Assembly: GCA_006844635.1 (NCBI GenBank)
Contig: SPJO01000107.1
Location: 1 to 32,112, forward strand
Direction: 5' to 3'
Length of the DNA stretch: 32,112 nt
From: Methylophilaceae bacterium
GTDB lineage: Bacteria > Pseudomonadota > Gammaproteobacteria > Burkholderiales > Methylophilaceae
The translations under genes were made by a program, and so were the position numbers. Positions 21,533 to 30,208 of the stretch are shown here, in pieces. The notes below the pieces were generated by a model, which was given only the letters and a program-made list of their open reading frames with translations, ran no database searches and was not told the origin of the DNA. Every line of letters starts with the position of its first letter. The first letter of the stretch is position 1.

Positions 21533-24019
21533 TTGACAATAACAAATTTAACAAAAACTCCGTTCAGTGAAGGACGGGCTTTGCAAGAAGATGCTCTGGG
21601 GGTCTATAAGAGCTTATTTCCAACACTGTTTGGCTATACGGAAGATATTGTCGTCGCCGTTGATGCAGACGATACCGTTATCTATGCCAATCAACAATTC
21701 CTACTGCTCACCTCACTAACGGCAGCTCAAATAACAGGTCAGTTATTTACGCATTTAAGTACCCAAGATGGGCGGATCAACGCCTATAAAACTTTATCGC
21801 AACAAGTACTCAGCACTAAAAAACCAGCCACAATTTCTCGCGTGGTTAATCCAGAAAAGTCACTTTATGAGATATGCACTGTGTCGCCGATGATGCATCA
21901 AGAGGCAACTTTGGGTGCAATCCTGATTGCAAAAACTACTGTGCTTGAAAAGCCATTAGCTGAGCAGGAAGTGAAAAAACAAGCTGCTTATCAACATACG
22001 ATGATGAATAGCATGCCATTTTCAATCTGGTTGAAAGATAAAGGTAGCCATATCTTAGCGGCAAATGAGGCGTATGCCGAGATGGCTGGTGTCGCGGATG
22101 CAAAAGCATTGGAGGGGAAGACTGATTTTGATTTATTTCCACACCACCTTGCAAAAGGGTATATCGAAGATGATTTAAAAGTGATTGAGTCTGGCGATAA
22201 GCTTAGTTTGGCAGAAAGAATTACGGGGAAAGACGGTGTGATGTTTTGGGCGGAGACATATAAAGCTCCTGTCATGGTTGATGGAGAAATTATTGGCACA
22301 ATTGGTTATGCGAGAGATATCTCAGAGCAAAAAGAGTTGCTTTCTACCATTAGTGAGAAGGACCTCCAGTTTACTGCGCTGTTGCAAAATTTACCGCTAT
22401 CAATTGTTCGATATGATGCCGACTGTAGAAGGACCTTTATTAATATTGAATATGGTGAGGAAGAGGCTCAAAATTTACTCGGCACAACACCTGAGGAAGC
22501 TTGGTCTCCAACTGTCACTAATGTCACGGCAGAAGAATTTCAAGCGAAATTAATGCATGTATTGTTTCATGGTGAAACCCAAACGTTTGAAATGCATTGT
22601 GATGTCGATGGTGAAACGATTGTCAATATGATGAATCTTCTACCTGAATTTGATGAGCACAACCAAGTGGTTGGTGCAATCGCTATCGCGAATGATGTAA
22701 CGGAGATTAGTAAATATCGGCATGACTTAGAGCACATGGCTTATCACGATGCGCTAACTTCATTACCTAATCGTAGCTATCTCAATCAACGCTTGCATAT
22801 TGCAGCGCAAGGAGATGCGCGCTTTGGTTTGCTATTTATGGATTTGGACCTATTTAAGGCGATTAATGATACCTTGGGTCACGAGGTTGGTGATAGTTTG
22901 CTGGTTGAAGCTGCGCAGCGTATTGGTAAGACCGTTAGAGATGATGATGTGGTTGCACGCATCGGTGGTGATGAGTTTGCTATTTTGGTTTCTAATTTAA
23001 GAGATGATGCCGACTTGGGTGGTTTAGCTAGCAAAATATCAGAGCAGCTATCAACGCCTTTTCAGATAGAGGGTGTTAACTTTTTTGTGACTGCCAGTAT
23101 TGGTATTGCTTGTTATCCAACGGATAGTGAAGAAGTCGAAGACTTGATGAAGTATGCTGATACCGCGATGTATGAGGCAAAAAAACAAGGCCGCAATAAC
23201 CACCAGTTTTATACGCCTGAAATGACAGAGCAAGCCATGGAGCACCTCGCGATTGCGACAGCGCTGAGGTATGCCATTCAGAAAGATGAATTGCTGCTAC
23301 TTTATCAACCGAAGGTGGATATTGCGACAGGTCAAATTTTGGGCGCAGAGGCGCTTATCAGGTGGCATGGGAAAGTATTAGGTCAGATTCAGCCTGATAA
23401 GTTTATTCCCATCGCAGAAGAAAGCGGGCTCATCATTGATATTGGCACATGGGTGCTGCGAGAGGCTTGCGAAGCAGCGGCGCAATTAAACCAGAATAGA
23501 GAGAAGCCGCTTAATATAGCAGTGAATGTATCGTCCAAAGAGTTTATAGGTAACGATTATATTGGGCATCTACAGCGCTGTTTACTTGAGACTGGTTGTC
23601 AACCAACATGGCTGACGCTTGAGATTACAGAAAGCTTGTTGTTACAAGATACTGGTGAAGCACTCCAAACATTGCGTAGCATTGATGAAATGGGGATTAC
23701 GCTGTCTATCGATGATTTTGGTACTGGCTATTCTGCATTAGCCTACCTCAGTAAATTCCCGATTCAGCAAGTTAAAATTGACCGTTCATTCGTGATGGAT
23801 ATTTGCACGCAAGAAAGCGCGGCCTCTTTGATTAAAGCTATTATCGCGATGGCAGATAGCCTTAAAAAACAATTGGTTGCTGAAGGTGTGGAGACGCAAG
23901 CACAAGCAGATCTAATTAGTGCGTATGGCTGTCATGAGGCACAAGGCTATTTATATAGCAAACCAGTATCGTTTATTGAGCTTGTGCATATGGTTCGCCA
24001 ACAAAAAATAGCTGATTAA
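21533..24019 (+). CDS. Cytoplasmic PAS-PAS-PAS-GGDEF-EAL cyclic-di-GMP enzyme
   Basis: The 828-residue product has three PAS-like sensory domains (about 30-135, 150-265, 275-390), a GGDEF diguanylate cyclase domain (about 400-560) and an EAL phosphodiesterase domain (about 570-820). The cyclase site GGDEF is intact at 478-482, with the inhibitory RxxD (469-472) five residues before it. The EAL site is intact too: EAL (606-608), NVSSKEF, EITESLL, the SIDDFGTGYSALAYL loop and VAEGVE. It may therefore make, degrade or switch between both. No membrane segment is seen. The start is TTG, chosen because AAGGG lies 7 nt upstream. The signal sensed is unknown. Confidence 0.93.
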   Translation: MTITNLTKTPFSEGRALQEDALGVYKSLFPTLFGYTEDIVVAVDADDTVIYANQQFLLLTSLTAAQITGQLFTHLSTQDGRINAYKTLSQQVLSTKKPATISRVVNPEKSLYEICTVSPMMHQEATLGAILIAKTTVLEKPLAEQEVKKQAAYQHTMMNSMPFSIWLKDKGSHILAANEAYAEMAGVADAKALEGKTDFDLFPHHLAKGYIEDDLKVIESGDKLSLAERITGKDGVMFWAETYKAPVMVDGEIIGTIGYARDISEQKELLSTISEKDLQFTALLQNLPLSIVRYDADCRRTFINIEYGEEEAQNLLGTTPEEAWSPTVTNVTAEEFQAKLMHVLFHGETQTFEMHCDVDGETIVNMMNLLPEFDEHNQVVGAIAIANDVTEISKYRHDLEHMAYHDALTSLPNRSYLNQRLHIAAQGDARFGLLFMDLDLFKAINDTLGHEVGDSLLVEAAQRIGKTVRDDDVVARIGGDEFAILVSNLRDDADLGGLASKISEQLSTPFQIEGVNFFVTASIGIACYPTDSEEVEDLMKYADTAMYEAKKQGRNNHQFYTPEMTEQAMEHLAIATALRYAIQKDELLLLYQPKVDIATGQILGAEALIRWHGKVLGQIQPDKFIPIAEESGLIIDIGTWVLREACEAAAQLNQNREKPLNIAVNVSSKEFIGNDYIGHLQRCLLETGCQPTWLTLEITESLLLQDTGEALQTLRSIDEMGITLSIDDFGTGYSALAYLSKFPIQQVKIDRSFVMDICTQESAASLIKAIIAMADSLKKQLVAEGVETQAQADLISAYGCHEAQGYLYSKPVSFIELVHMVRQQKIAD

Positions 24020-24088
24020 AAGCAAATAAGACATGCTGAATCGGCTGGCATAGTTTAAAATTATGCTTTATTTTTTTTGAGTTTCAAT

Positions 24089-25942
24089 ATGCCTCAATAT
24101 CGCTCTCGAACTACTACGCATGGTCGCAACATGGCTGGTGCCCGCGCTTTATGGCGTGCCACTGGTATGAAAGATGGTGACTTTGATAAACCGATCATCG
24201 CGATTTCCAATTCATTTACACAATTTGTACCAGGTCATGTGCACTTACAAAACCTGGGGCAATTGGTTGCCCGGGAGATTGAAAAAGCAGGTGGTGTAGC
24301 TAAAGAGTTTAATACGATTGCTGTTGACGACGGTATTGCCATGGGCCATGGCGGCATGCTATATAGCCTACCCAGCCGTGATTTAATTGCTGATAGTGTG
24401 GAATATATGGTCAATGCACATTGTGCTGATGCGCTGGTGTGTATTTCTAACTGTGACAAAATCACCCCGGGTATGTTGATGGCTGCTCTGCGCTTGAATA
24501 TTCCTGTTATTTTCGTCTCAGGCGGCCCGATGGAAGCAGGTAAGGTCGACTGGAATGGCGGCATCCGTAAGCTTGATTTGGTTGATGCCATGGTAGAAGC
24601 TGCAGACAGTAGTGTTAGTGATGAGCAAGTTGCCGAGGTGGAGCGTTCAGCATGTCCAACTTGTGGGTCTTGCTCAGGAATGTTTACGGCTAACTCAATG
24701 AATTGCTTGACTGAAGCCCTAGGCTTAAGCCTACCGGGGAACGGTTCGACATTGGCAACACATGCTGCGCGTAAGGATTTATTTCTCAAAGCTGGCCGTA
24801 CAATTGTTGATTTGGCAAAACGTTATTATGAACAAGATGATGACAGTGTATTGCCACGGAATATTGCCAACATGCAAGCATTTGAGAATGCCATGAGTTT
24901 GGATGTAGCGATGGGTGGTTCAACCAATACCGTGTTACACCTATTGGCAGCAGCTCATGAAGGAAAAGTGGATTTTACGATGAAAGATATTGATCGTATT
25001 TCACGTCAAGTGCCTTGTGTCTGCAAAGTGGCACCTGCCACGAGTCAATACCATATGGAGGATGTGCATCGAGCTGGCGGCGTGATGGGTATTTTGGCTG
25101 AGCTGAACCGCGCTGGTGTGATTCATGAAGAGGTTTCTACCGTGCATACTAAGAGCATGGGTGAGGCCTTGCAGGCATGGGATATTACGCAACAAGGCAA
25201 CGAGGAAGCCAAGCAGCTGTATAAAGCGGCACCAGGGGGTATTGCCACAACAATAGCCTTTAGCCAAAGCATGTTATGGCCTGATCTTGATATAGACCGG
25301 GAGAATGGTTGTATTCGCAATAAAGCCAATGCTTATTCGCAAGACGGTGGTTTGGCTGTGTTGTATGGCAATATTGCGCTAGATGGCTGTATTGTGAAAA
25401 CGGCAGGCGTTGATGACAGTATTTTGAAATTTACAGGTCGAGCGCGCGTTTTTGAATCACAAGATGCTTCAGTTGAGGCGATTCTTGCCGATGAAGTAGT
25501 AGCAGGGGATGTCGTCGTTATTCGTTATGAAGGTCCACGAGGCGGACCGGGCATGCAAGAGATGTTGTACCCGACTTCATATCTGAAGTCTAAGGGTCTT
25601 GGCAAGGAATGTGCTTTATTAACGGATGGGCGCTTCTCTGGTGGTACATCGGGATTAAGTATAGGACATGCTTCTCCAGAAGCGGCTGAAGGTGGTGCTA
25701 TTGGGCTTGTAGAAGAAGGGGATACGATAGAAATCGATATTCCAAACCGGACAATTAATTTGAAAATTAGTGATGCTGAATTAGCCTCGCGACGCACCAA
25801 AATGGACGCAAAAGGTAAAAATGCATGGAAACCAGTGCAGCGCGACCGTCATGTTTCGCCAGCGTTGCGCGCATATGCCGCAATGAGTACGAGTGCAGCA
25901 TTTGGTGCAGTGCGTAATGTAGAACAAATAGAAAGAAAGTAA
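24089..25942 (+). CDS. ilvD: Dihydroxy-acid dehydratase
   Basis: IlvD converts 2,3-dihydroxy-3-methylbutanoate and its homologue to the 2-oxo acids in valine, leucine and isoleucine synthesis. The 617-residue product begins MPQYRSRTTTHGRNMAGARA, as in E. coli IlvD (616), so the ATG at 24089 is taken rather than the TTG at 24077. Iron-sulfur ligands are in SNCDKITPG (C122) and PTCGSCSG (C195), with the metal-binding D81 in AVDDGIAMGHGG. LTDGRFSGGTSGLSIGH lies near the C-terminus. The mutarotase gene starts 2 nt after the stop. Confidence 0.97.
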   Translation: MPQYRSRTTTHGRNMAGARALWRATGMKDGDFDKPIIAISNSFTQFVPGHVHLQNLGQLVAREIEKAGGVAKEFNTIAVDDGIAMGHGGMLYSLPSRDLIADSVEYMVNAHCADALVCISNCDKITPGMLMAALRLNIPVIFVSGGPMEAGKVDWNGGIRKLDLVDAMVEAADSSVSDEQVAEVERSACPTCGSCSGMFTANSMNCLTEALGLSLPGNGSTLATHAARKDLFLKAGRTIVDLAKRYYEQDDDSVLPRNIANMQAFENAMSLDVAMGGSTNTVLHLLAAAHEGKVDFTMKDIDRISRQVPCVCKVAPATSQYHMEDVHRAGGVMGILAELNRAGVIHEEVSTVHTKSMGEALQAWDITQQGNEEAKQLYKAAPGGIATTIAFSQSMLWPDLDIDRENGCIRNKANAYSQDGGLAVLYGNIALDGCIVKTAGVDDSILKFTGRARVFESQDASVEAILADEVVAGDVVVIRYEGPRGGPGMQEMLYPTSYLKSKGLGKECALLTDGRFSGGTSGLSIGHASPEAAEGGAIGLVEEGDTIEIDIPNRTINLKISDAELASRRTKMDAKGKNAWKPVQRDRHVSPALRAYAAMSTSAAFGAVRNVEQIERK

Positions 25943-25944
25943 GA

Positions 25945-26904
25945 ATGGCAAAAGTTAAAACCGCGGTCGAAACGAAACCAGTTGATGGTAAGGATTTACC
26001 GACTTTTATTAAAAATCATCCGCATATTAATATGACGGAAGATGAAAATGGTTTGCGTTATATCGAAGTTAAGAATGACTTTGGTGAAGGTACTATTGCA
26101 TTACAAGGTGCTCACGTGATGCAATTCAAACCACATTATGACAAAAATCCTGTGTTGTGGATGTCAGATTATGCGCGATTTACACCGGGCCGTTCAATTC
26201 GAGGTGGGGTACCCATTTGCTGGCCTTGGTTTGGCGCACACCCGACTGACAGTACGCTTTGCCCACACGGTTTTGCAAGAGTTATTCCATGGAAAATAGT
26301 GGATGTTGATACTGTTTACAATGGTGCAACGCGTATATTACTAGAAATGGAACAGACGCCAGAAGCCAAGCGTCAACTGTCCTATCCTTACGAATTGACG
26401 TTAAACATTACTATCGGGCGTCGGTTAAAACTAGAGCTTGCGACAACCAATCTCGCAACGCATCCATTTAGTATTGGTGAGGCTTTTCACACCTATTTAG
26501 CAGTCAGTGATGTAGGAGAGATCAAGGTAACCGGTGTTCAAGAGCGGGTATATACCGATAAATTACGTGAATATGAGCGGGCGGTAGAAAATAGCTTTCT
26601 ATCATTTCGTGGGGAATTTGATCGTATTTATATGGATCACACCTCAGATTGCTTTATCCATGATGCAGGATATGATCGATTAATCCGGGTGCAGAAGTCA
26701 GGCAGCAGTAATACCGTAGTCTGGACGCCTTGGGAGGAAAAAGCACATGCGATGGAAGACATGGGTGATGGCGATGAGTGGCGAGAAATGATTTGTGTGG
26801 AAACAACAAACTCATTAGAGAACACAGTGATTATTAATCCAGGTAGAACGCATGTGATGACCGTTGAATACACAATTGAATCATTTGGCAATCAAGCTGA
26901 ATAA
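25945..26904 (+). CDS. D-hexose-6-phosphate mutarotase (YeaD/aldose-1-epimerase family)
   Basis: Enzymes of this family interconvert the anomers of glucose-6-phosphate and related sugar phosphates. The 319-residue product has the galactose-mutarotase-like beta-sandwich with RGGVPICWPWFGAHP (86-100), the catalytic His region CPHGFAR (106-112), IGEAFHTYL and a late MICVETTN segment with the likely catalytic Glu. The first 20 residues form a Lys-rich extension. It begins 2 nt after ilvD, with the ribosome binding site inside the ilvD end, so it is probably cotranscribed. The metabolic link to IlvD is not obvious. Confidence 0.9.
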   Translation: MAKVKTAVETKPVDGKDLPTFIKNHPHINMTEDENGLRYIEVKNDFGEGTIALQGAHVMQFKPHYDKNPVLWMSDYARFTPGRSIRGGVPICWPWFGAHPTDSTLCPHGFARVIPWKIVDVDTVYNGATRILLEMEQTPEAKRQLSYPYELTLNITIGRRLKLELATTNLATHPFSIGEAFHTYLAVSDVGEIKVTGVQERVYTDKLREYERAVENSFLSFRGEFDRIYMDHTSDCFIHDAGYDRLIRVQKSGSSNTVVWTPWEEKAHAMEDMGDGDEWREMICVETTNSLENTVIINPGRTHVMTVEYTIESFGNQAE

Positions 26905-27063
26905 ATAGCAAATACTTGTCAACGCATGTGATCGACAAACGTTTTACATGATGACTTAGCCCAATTTTGCGTTGAGCATAGGACTGTCGTATATTTTTTA
27001 ATTAAGGTATGATGTTGATATGCAGTTAGGTGCATATATCAAGAAAGAGTTCAAGGAGATAGC
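26905..27063. other. Intergenic region before the cytochrome c gene
   Basis: It contains a 7-bp inverted repeat (ATATGCA/TGCATAT, around 27018-27037) in the leader and a good AAGGAG ribosome binding site just before 27064. TATGAT near 27008 could be a -10 element, but no convincing -35 element was found. No terminator is evident for the ilvD unit. Confidence 0.4.
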
Positions 27064-27375
27064 ATGAAAGCATTATTATTAGCAGTTGTAGCCGCTGGTT
27101 CATTGATGATGGCAGGTCAAGCTGCAGCAGATCAAGCATTAGCGCAAAAAAGTGGATGTTTAGCATGTCATGGTGTGGACAAAAAAGTTTTGGGTCCTGC
27201 ACTTAAGGATATTGCTGCTAAATATAAAGGTGACAAAGCTGCCGAAGGTAAGCTTGTGACTAAAGTGAAAAAAGGTGGTAGTGGTGTTTGGGGTCCTGTT
27301 CCAATGCCAGCAAATAGCCCACAAGTTAAAGATGGTGATATTAAAACTATCGTGAAATGGATTTTGTCACTGTAA
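27064..27375 (+). CDS. Periplasmic cytochrome c, c551/c552 type
   Basis: A small class I cytochrome c acting as a soluble periplasmic electron carrier. The 103-residue precursor has a signal peptide (about 1-22, ending QAAA), one haem site CLACH (32-36) and the axial Met in GPVPMPANS (M81). The WGPVPMPAN region and the mature size of about 81 residues match the cytochrome c8/c551 family. It stands alone, closed by a strong terminator. Its redox partners cannot be told; a role in respiration or methanol oxidation would be inference. Confidence 0.92.
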   Translation: MKALLLAVVAAGSLMMAGQAAADQALAQKSGCLACHGVDKKVLGPALKDIAAKYKGDKAAEGKLVTKVKKGGSGVWGPVPMPANSPQVKDGDIKTIVKWILSL

Positions 27376-27391
27376 TTGAGTGATAGCCAAC

Positions 27392-27420
27392 AAAAAAGCC
27401 AGCGTTATGCTGGCTTTTTT
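27392..27420. terminator. Strong bidirectional terminator
   Basis: AAAAAAGCCAGC, loop GTTAT, GCTGGCTTTTTT. The symmetric A and T runs let it serve the cytochrome gene (+) and the symporter gene ending at 27438 (-). It shares the stem core AAGCCAGC with two other terminators in the window. Confidence 0.93.
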
Positions 27421-27437
27421 GTTTCCGGTTGTAATGC

Positions 27438-28796
27438 TTAGAAAAGCTTTTCAAATACGCCTAGTAGATTGAGAAAAACTATAATCACAGCAACTGGTGC
27501 GATGATTGTATTCGTTACCTTCCAGAAGGTAAAGGCCCAGCCGTGCAGGCCTAGTTCCTCCGCAATGTGCTGTTTTTTCATCAAGTAGCCTGCAAAGATA
27601 GCCATGAGTAAACCACCTAGAGGCAACATTACTGTGCTGGTGAGTTTATCTAGGCTATCAAAAATACCTAAGCCAAAGGCAATTTTAATATCTTGCCACT
27701 CGTTAAATGACAGCACGACAGAGACCCCGATAAGCCAGACAGTGAGGCCAAGGATGATGCTAGCCATGATACGGCTAAGCTTGGTGTTCTCAATCACCCA
27801 CGCGACAGCAGGTTCTATTAATGAAATAGAGGATGTCCAAGCAGCAAAGCCGACTAATACAAAGAATAAAGTGGCGAACAAGTTACCGGCTGGCATAGAA
27901 CCTAGTGCAATCGGCAGTGTTTGGAAGATAAGCCCCGGACCAGCGCCAGGTTCTAACTGGTTGGCAAACACGAGGGCGTAAATAGCTAAACCAGTGAGTA
28001 ATCCTAAAGCGGTGTCTAGGATAGCAATAAATAAGGTGGTTTGGCCGATAGATTCATTTTTACCCAAATAAGAGCCATAAACCATGACGGCGCCCATGCC
28101 TAGACTTAATGTAAAGAAGGCATGACCCAGTGCTGAAAGAATGGCGACAGAGGTTACTTTAGAAAAGTCTGGCGAGAACATAAAAGTAAACGCTGCTGAC
28201 ATATCGCCAACAGACATGCTGTAGCCTAGCAAAACCAATAAAATAGCGAACAATAAAGGGATGAGAATATTGTTGGCTTTTTCTAAGCCTTCGCTGACAC
28301 CGCGTGCAACAATTACCATTGTCATCAGTAAGAAGATAGAGTGCCACATCAGCAAGGTGAGTGGTTGTGCTAACAGGTTGTTAAAGTTGTTAGCTGCTTG
28401 TTCTGCACTGATATTACTAAAAACACCTTGCACTGCTGATAGAACATAGCTTAATACCCAGCCGCCGACAACGCTGTAAAAGCTTAGGATGAGCACGCCA
28501 GCTAACATGCCCATGCCACCTACCCAACTCCATAAAGAGCTAACGTTGGCTTCTTTTGCTAACGATTTCATGGCATCTAATGGGTTCTTTTGACCACGTC
28601 TGCCCAGCATGATTTCAGTCATCATCAAAGGAATAGCTAAGAAAATAATCGAAGCAATAAAAATAATGACAAAAGCGCTGCCGCCATTGACGCCAATCAT
28701 ATAAGGCAGCTTCCAGATATTGCCTAGACCAATCGCGGAGCCTGCTGTTGCTAGCATAAATGTCCAGCGGTTTGACCAAAGTCCTCTTTTACTCAT
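27438..28796 (-). CDS. Sodium-dependent transporter, NSS (SNF) family
   Basis: Members of the neurotransmitter:sodium symporter family, such as bacterial LeuT, TnaT and MhsT, take up amino acids with Na+. The 452-residue inner-membrane protein starts with the family signature RWTFMLATAGSAIGLGNIWK (residues 10-29), followed by LPYMIGVNGGSAF. About 11-12 membrane segments are visible, with the unwound Na+-site region GSAIGLGN in the first. It lies 38 nt downstream of the AGCS symporter gene on the same strand, so the two are probably one operon. Substrate unknown. Confidence 0.92.
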   Translation of the reverse strand: MSKRGLWSNRWTFMLATAGSAIGLGNIWKLPYMIGVNGGSAFVIIFIASIIFLAIPLMMTEIMLGRRGQKNPLDAMKSLAKEANVSSLWSWVGGMGMLAGVLILSFYSVVGGWVLSYVLSAVQGVFSNISAEQAANNFNNLLAQPLTLLMWHSIFLLMTMVIVARGVSEGLEKANNILIPLLFAILLVLLGYSMSVGDMSAAFTFMFSPDFSKVTSVAILSALGHAFFTLSLGMGAVMVYGSYLGKNESIGQTTLFIAILDTALGLLTGLAIYALVFANQLEPGAGPGLIFQTLPIALGSMPAGNLFATLFFVLVGFAAWTSSISLIEPAVAWVIENTKLSRIMASIILGLTVWLIGVSVVLSFNEWQDIKIAFGLGIFDSLDKLTSTVMLPLGGLLMAIFAGYLMKKQHIAEELGLHGWAFTFWKVTNTIIAPVAVIIVFLNLLGVFEKLF

Positions 28797-28834
28797 GATT
28801 GCTTTCTAGTTCGCTATATTGGATGAAAGTTATT

Positions 28835-30154
28835 TTAAGAAAAATAACGCTCAGTTTCTTGTTTAATGATTTTAGACAATAGTAGTAGACCAATCAAATT
28901 TGGAATTGCCATTAAACCATTCATTAAATCTGAGAAGTTCCAGACAAAACTTAAACTCGTAACTGCGCCGAGAAAAACAGCAGCAATAAAGAGTAGGCGG
29001 TAAAATTTAATCGCTTTTCCTCCGAGTAAATATTCAATGGCTTTTTCACCATAGTAACTCCAGCCAATCAGTGTGGAAAAAGCAAAGAATGCGGTTGCAA
29101 TCGCAATGACGATACTGCCATTTGGCCCAAGTGTCTCAGCGATGCTTGCGCTAGTTAATTCACCTGCGCTTACCCCTTGTGTCCAGCTGCTTGCGGTGAG
29201 AATCACTAATGCCGTCATGGTGCAAACGACCAATGTATCAATAAAGGTTTGCGTCATGCTGACAAGGGCTTGTTTAACTGGGTCGCTAGTTTTCGCTGCT
29301 GCAGCAGCAATCGGCGCAGAACCCAAGCCAGATTCATTTGAGAAGACACCGCGCGCAATTCCAAAGCGCATCGCTGCGGCAATGGTCGCGCCTGCGAAGC
29401 CGCCACCAGCAGCGGCAGGATTAAAGGCATGATGAAAAATTAAATGAAAGGCGTTGGGGATTTCACTAACATTTATCGCAAGTACCCAAAGGCAACAAGC
29501 TACATAGGCGGCAATCATAAATGGCACCACAAAAGAAGTGAATTTGCCAATGGCTTTAATCCCACCAAGGATAACAAGGCCTGCTAGGGCCGTTAGCACG
29601 ATGCCAGTGGTTTGTGTCGGGATTGAAAAAGTCTTGGCAAAGATTTCAGCAGTGGCATTTGCCTGTGTCATATTACCAATACCAAAGGCGGCGCAAGCAG
29701 TAAAAATGGCAAACAACGTGCCTAGCCAAGGTAAACCAGCGCCTTTGCTTAAATAATACATCGGGCCGCCGCGCATACCATGTTCGCCTTGTTCGCGATA
29801 CTTCACTGCTAATACGGCTTCACTGTATTTGGTTGCCATACCGACCAAGCCAGTCATCCACATCCAAAACACAGCACCTGGGCCACCTAAGGTAATAGCC
29901 GTCGCTACGCCAACGATATTACCGATGCCGACCGTTGCAGCAAGCGCCGTCATTAGTGCAGCAAAGTGCGTAATATCACCTTCTTGATCGCTATCTTTCG
30001 CCCAGATTAGTTTGAGTGCATGCGGCAGCACGCGAAACTGCATGCCCTTTAATAATATCGTGAGGTATAAGCCTGTGCCTACCAGTAAAATCAGCATGGG
30101 TGGGCCCCAGACGATGCCAGATAGTGTTGTAATCAACGCTTCTAATTGTTGCAT
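28835..30154 (-). CDS. Sodium:alanine symporter, AGCS family
   Basis: AGCS transporters import alanine or glycine with Na+ or H+. The 439-residue product has about 10-11 membrane segments and the family segments TALAATVGIGNIVGVATAI (about 69-87), GGPGAVFWMWMTGLVGMATKY, RGGPMYYL and FSNESGLGSAPIAAAAA. AGGGAG lies 6 nt before the ATG. It probably heads a two-gene unit with the NSS symporter. Exact substrate is inferred from the family only. Confidence 0.94.
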   Translation of the reverse strand: MQQLEALITTLSGIVWGPPMLILLVGTGLYLTILLKGMQFRVLPHALKLIWAKDSDQEGDITHFAALMTALAATVGIGNIVGVATAITLGGPGAVFWMWMTGLVGMATKYSEAVLAVKYREQGEHGMRGGPMYYLSKGAGLPWLGTLFAIFTACAAFGIGNMTQANATAEIFAKTFSIPTQTTGIVLTALAGLVILGGIKAIGKFTSFVVPFMIAAYVACCLWVLAINVSEIPNAFHLIFHHAFNPAAAGGGFAGATIAAAMRFGIARGVFSNESGLGSAPIAAAAAKTSDPVKQALVSMTQTFIDTLVVCTMTALVILTASSWTQGVSAGELTSASIAETLGPNGSIVIAIATAFFAFSTLIGWSYYGEKAIEYLLGGKAIKFYRLLFIAAVFLGAVTSLSFVWNFSDLMNGLMAIPNLIGLLLLSKIIKQETERYFS

Positions 30155-30161
30155 GGTGACT

Positions 30162-30183
30162 CCCTAGTCTTTTAGGGATTATA
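30162..30183 (-). promoter_or_regulatory. Possible -10 box and palindrome before the AGCS gene
   Basis: On the - strand TATAAT (30183-30178) is directly followed by CCCTA-AAAGAC-TAGGG (30177-30162), a 5-bp inverted repeat that also holds part of the ribosome binding site. The hexamer 17 nt upstream (TAGTTT) is a poor -35 element. If transcription starts from this box, it would begin inside the repeat, so the repeat may act as a DNA operator rather than an RNA hairpin. Confidence 0.35.
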
Positions 30184-30208
30184 GCGATAAAGTTGTATGC
30201 AAACTAGG

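Noticed and set aside
24020..24080. Terminator between the GGDEF/EAL gene and ilvD
   Set aside because: A long T-run is present (about 24069-24078), but the possible stem (ATGC/GCAT) is only 4 bp with a large loop; it is more likely an AT-rich upstream region.
24077..24088. TTG start for ilvD at 24077
   Set aside because: The family N-terminus begins at the ATG at 24089 (MPQYRS...), so the extension is unnecessary.
24235..24789. 184-codon open frame on the - strand opposite ilvD
   Set aside because: It is antisense to a highly conserved enzyme gene, with no ribosome binding site and no recognisable motif.
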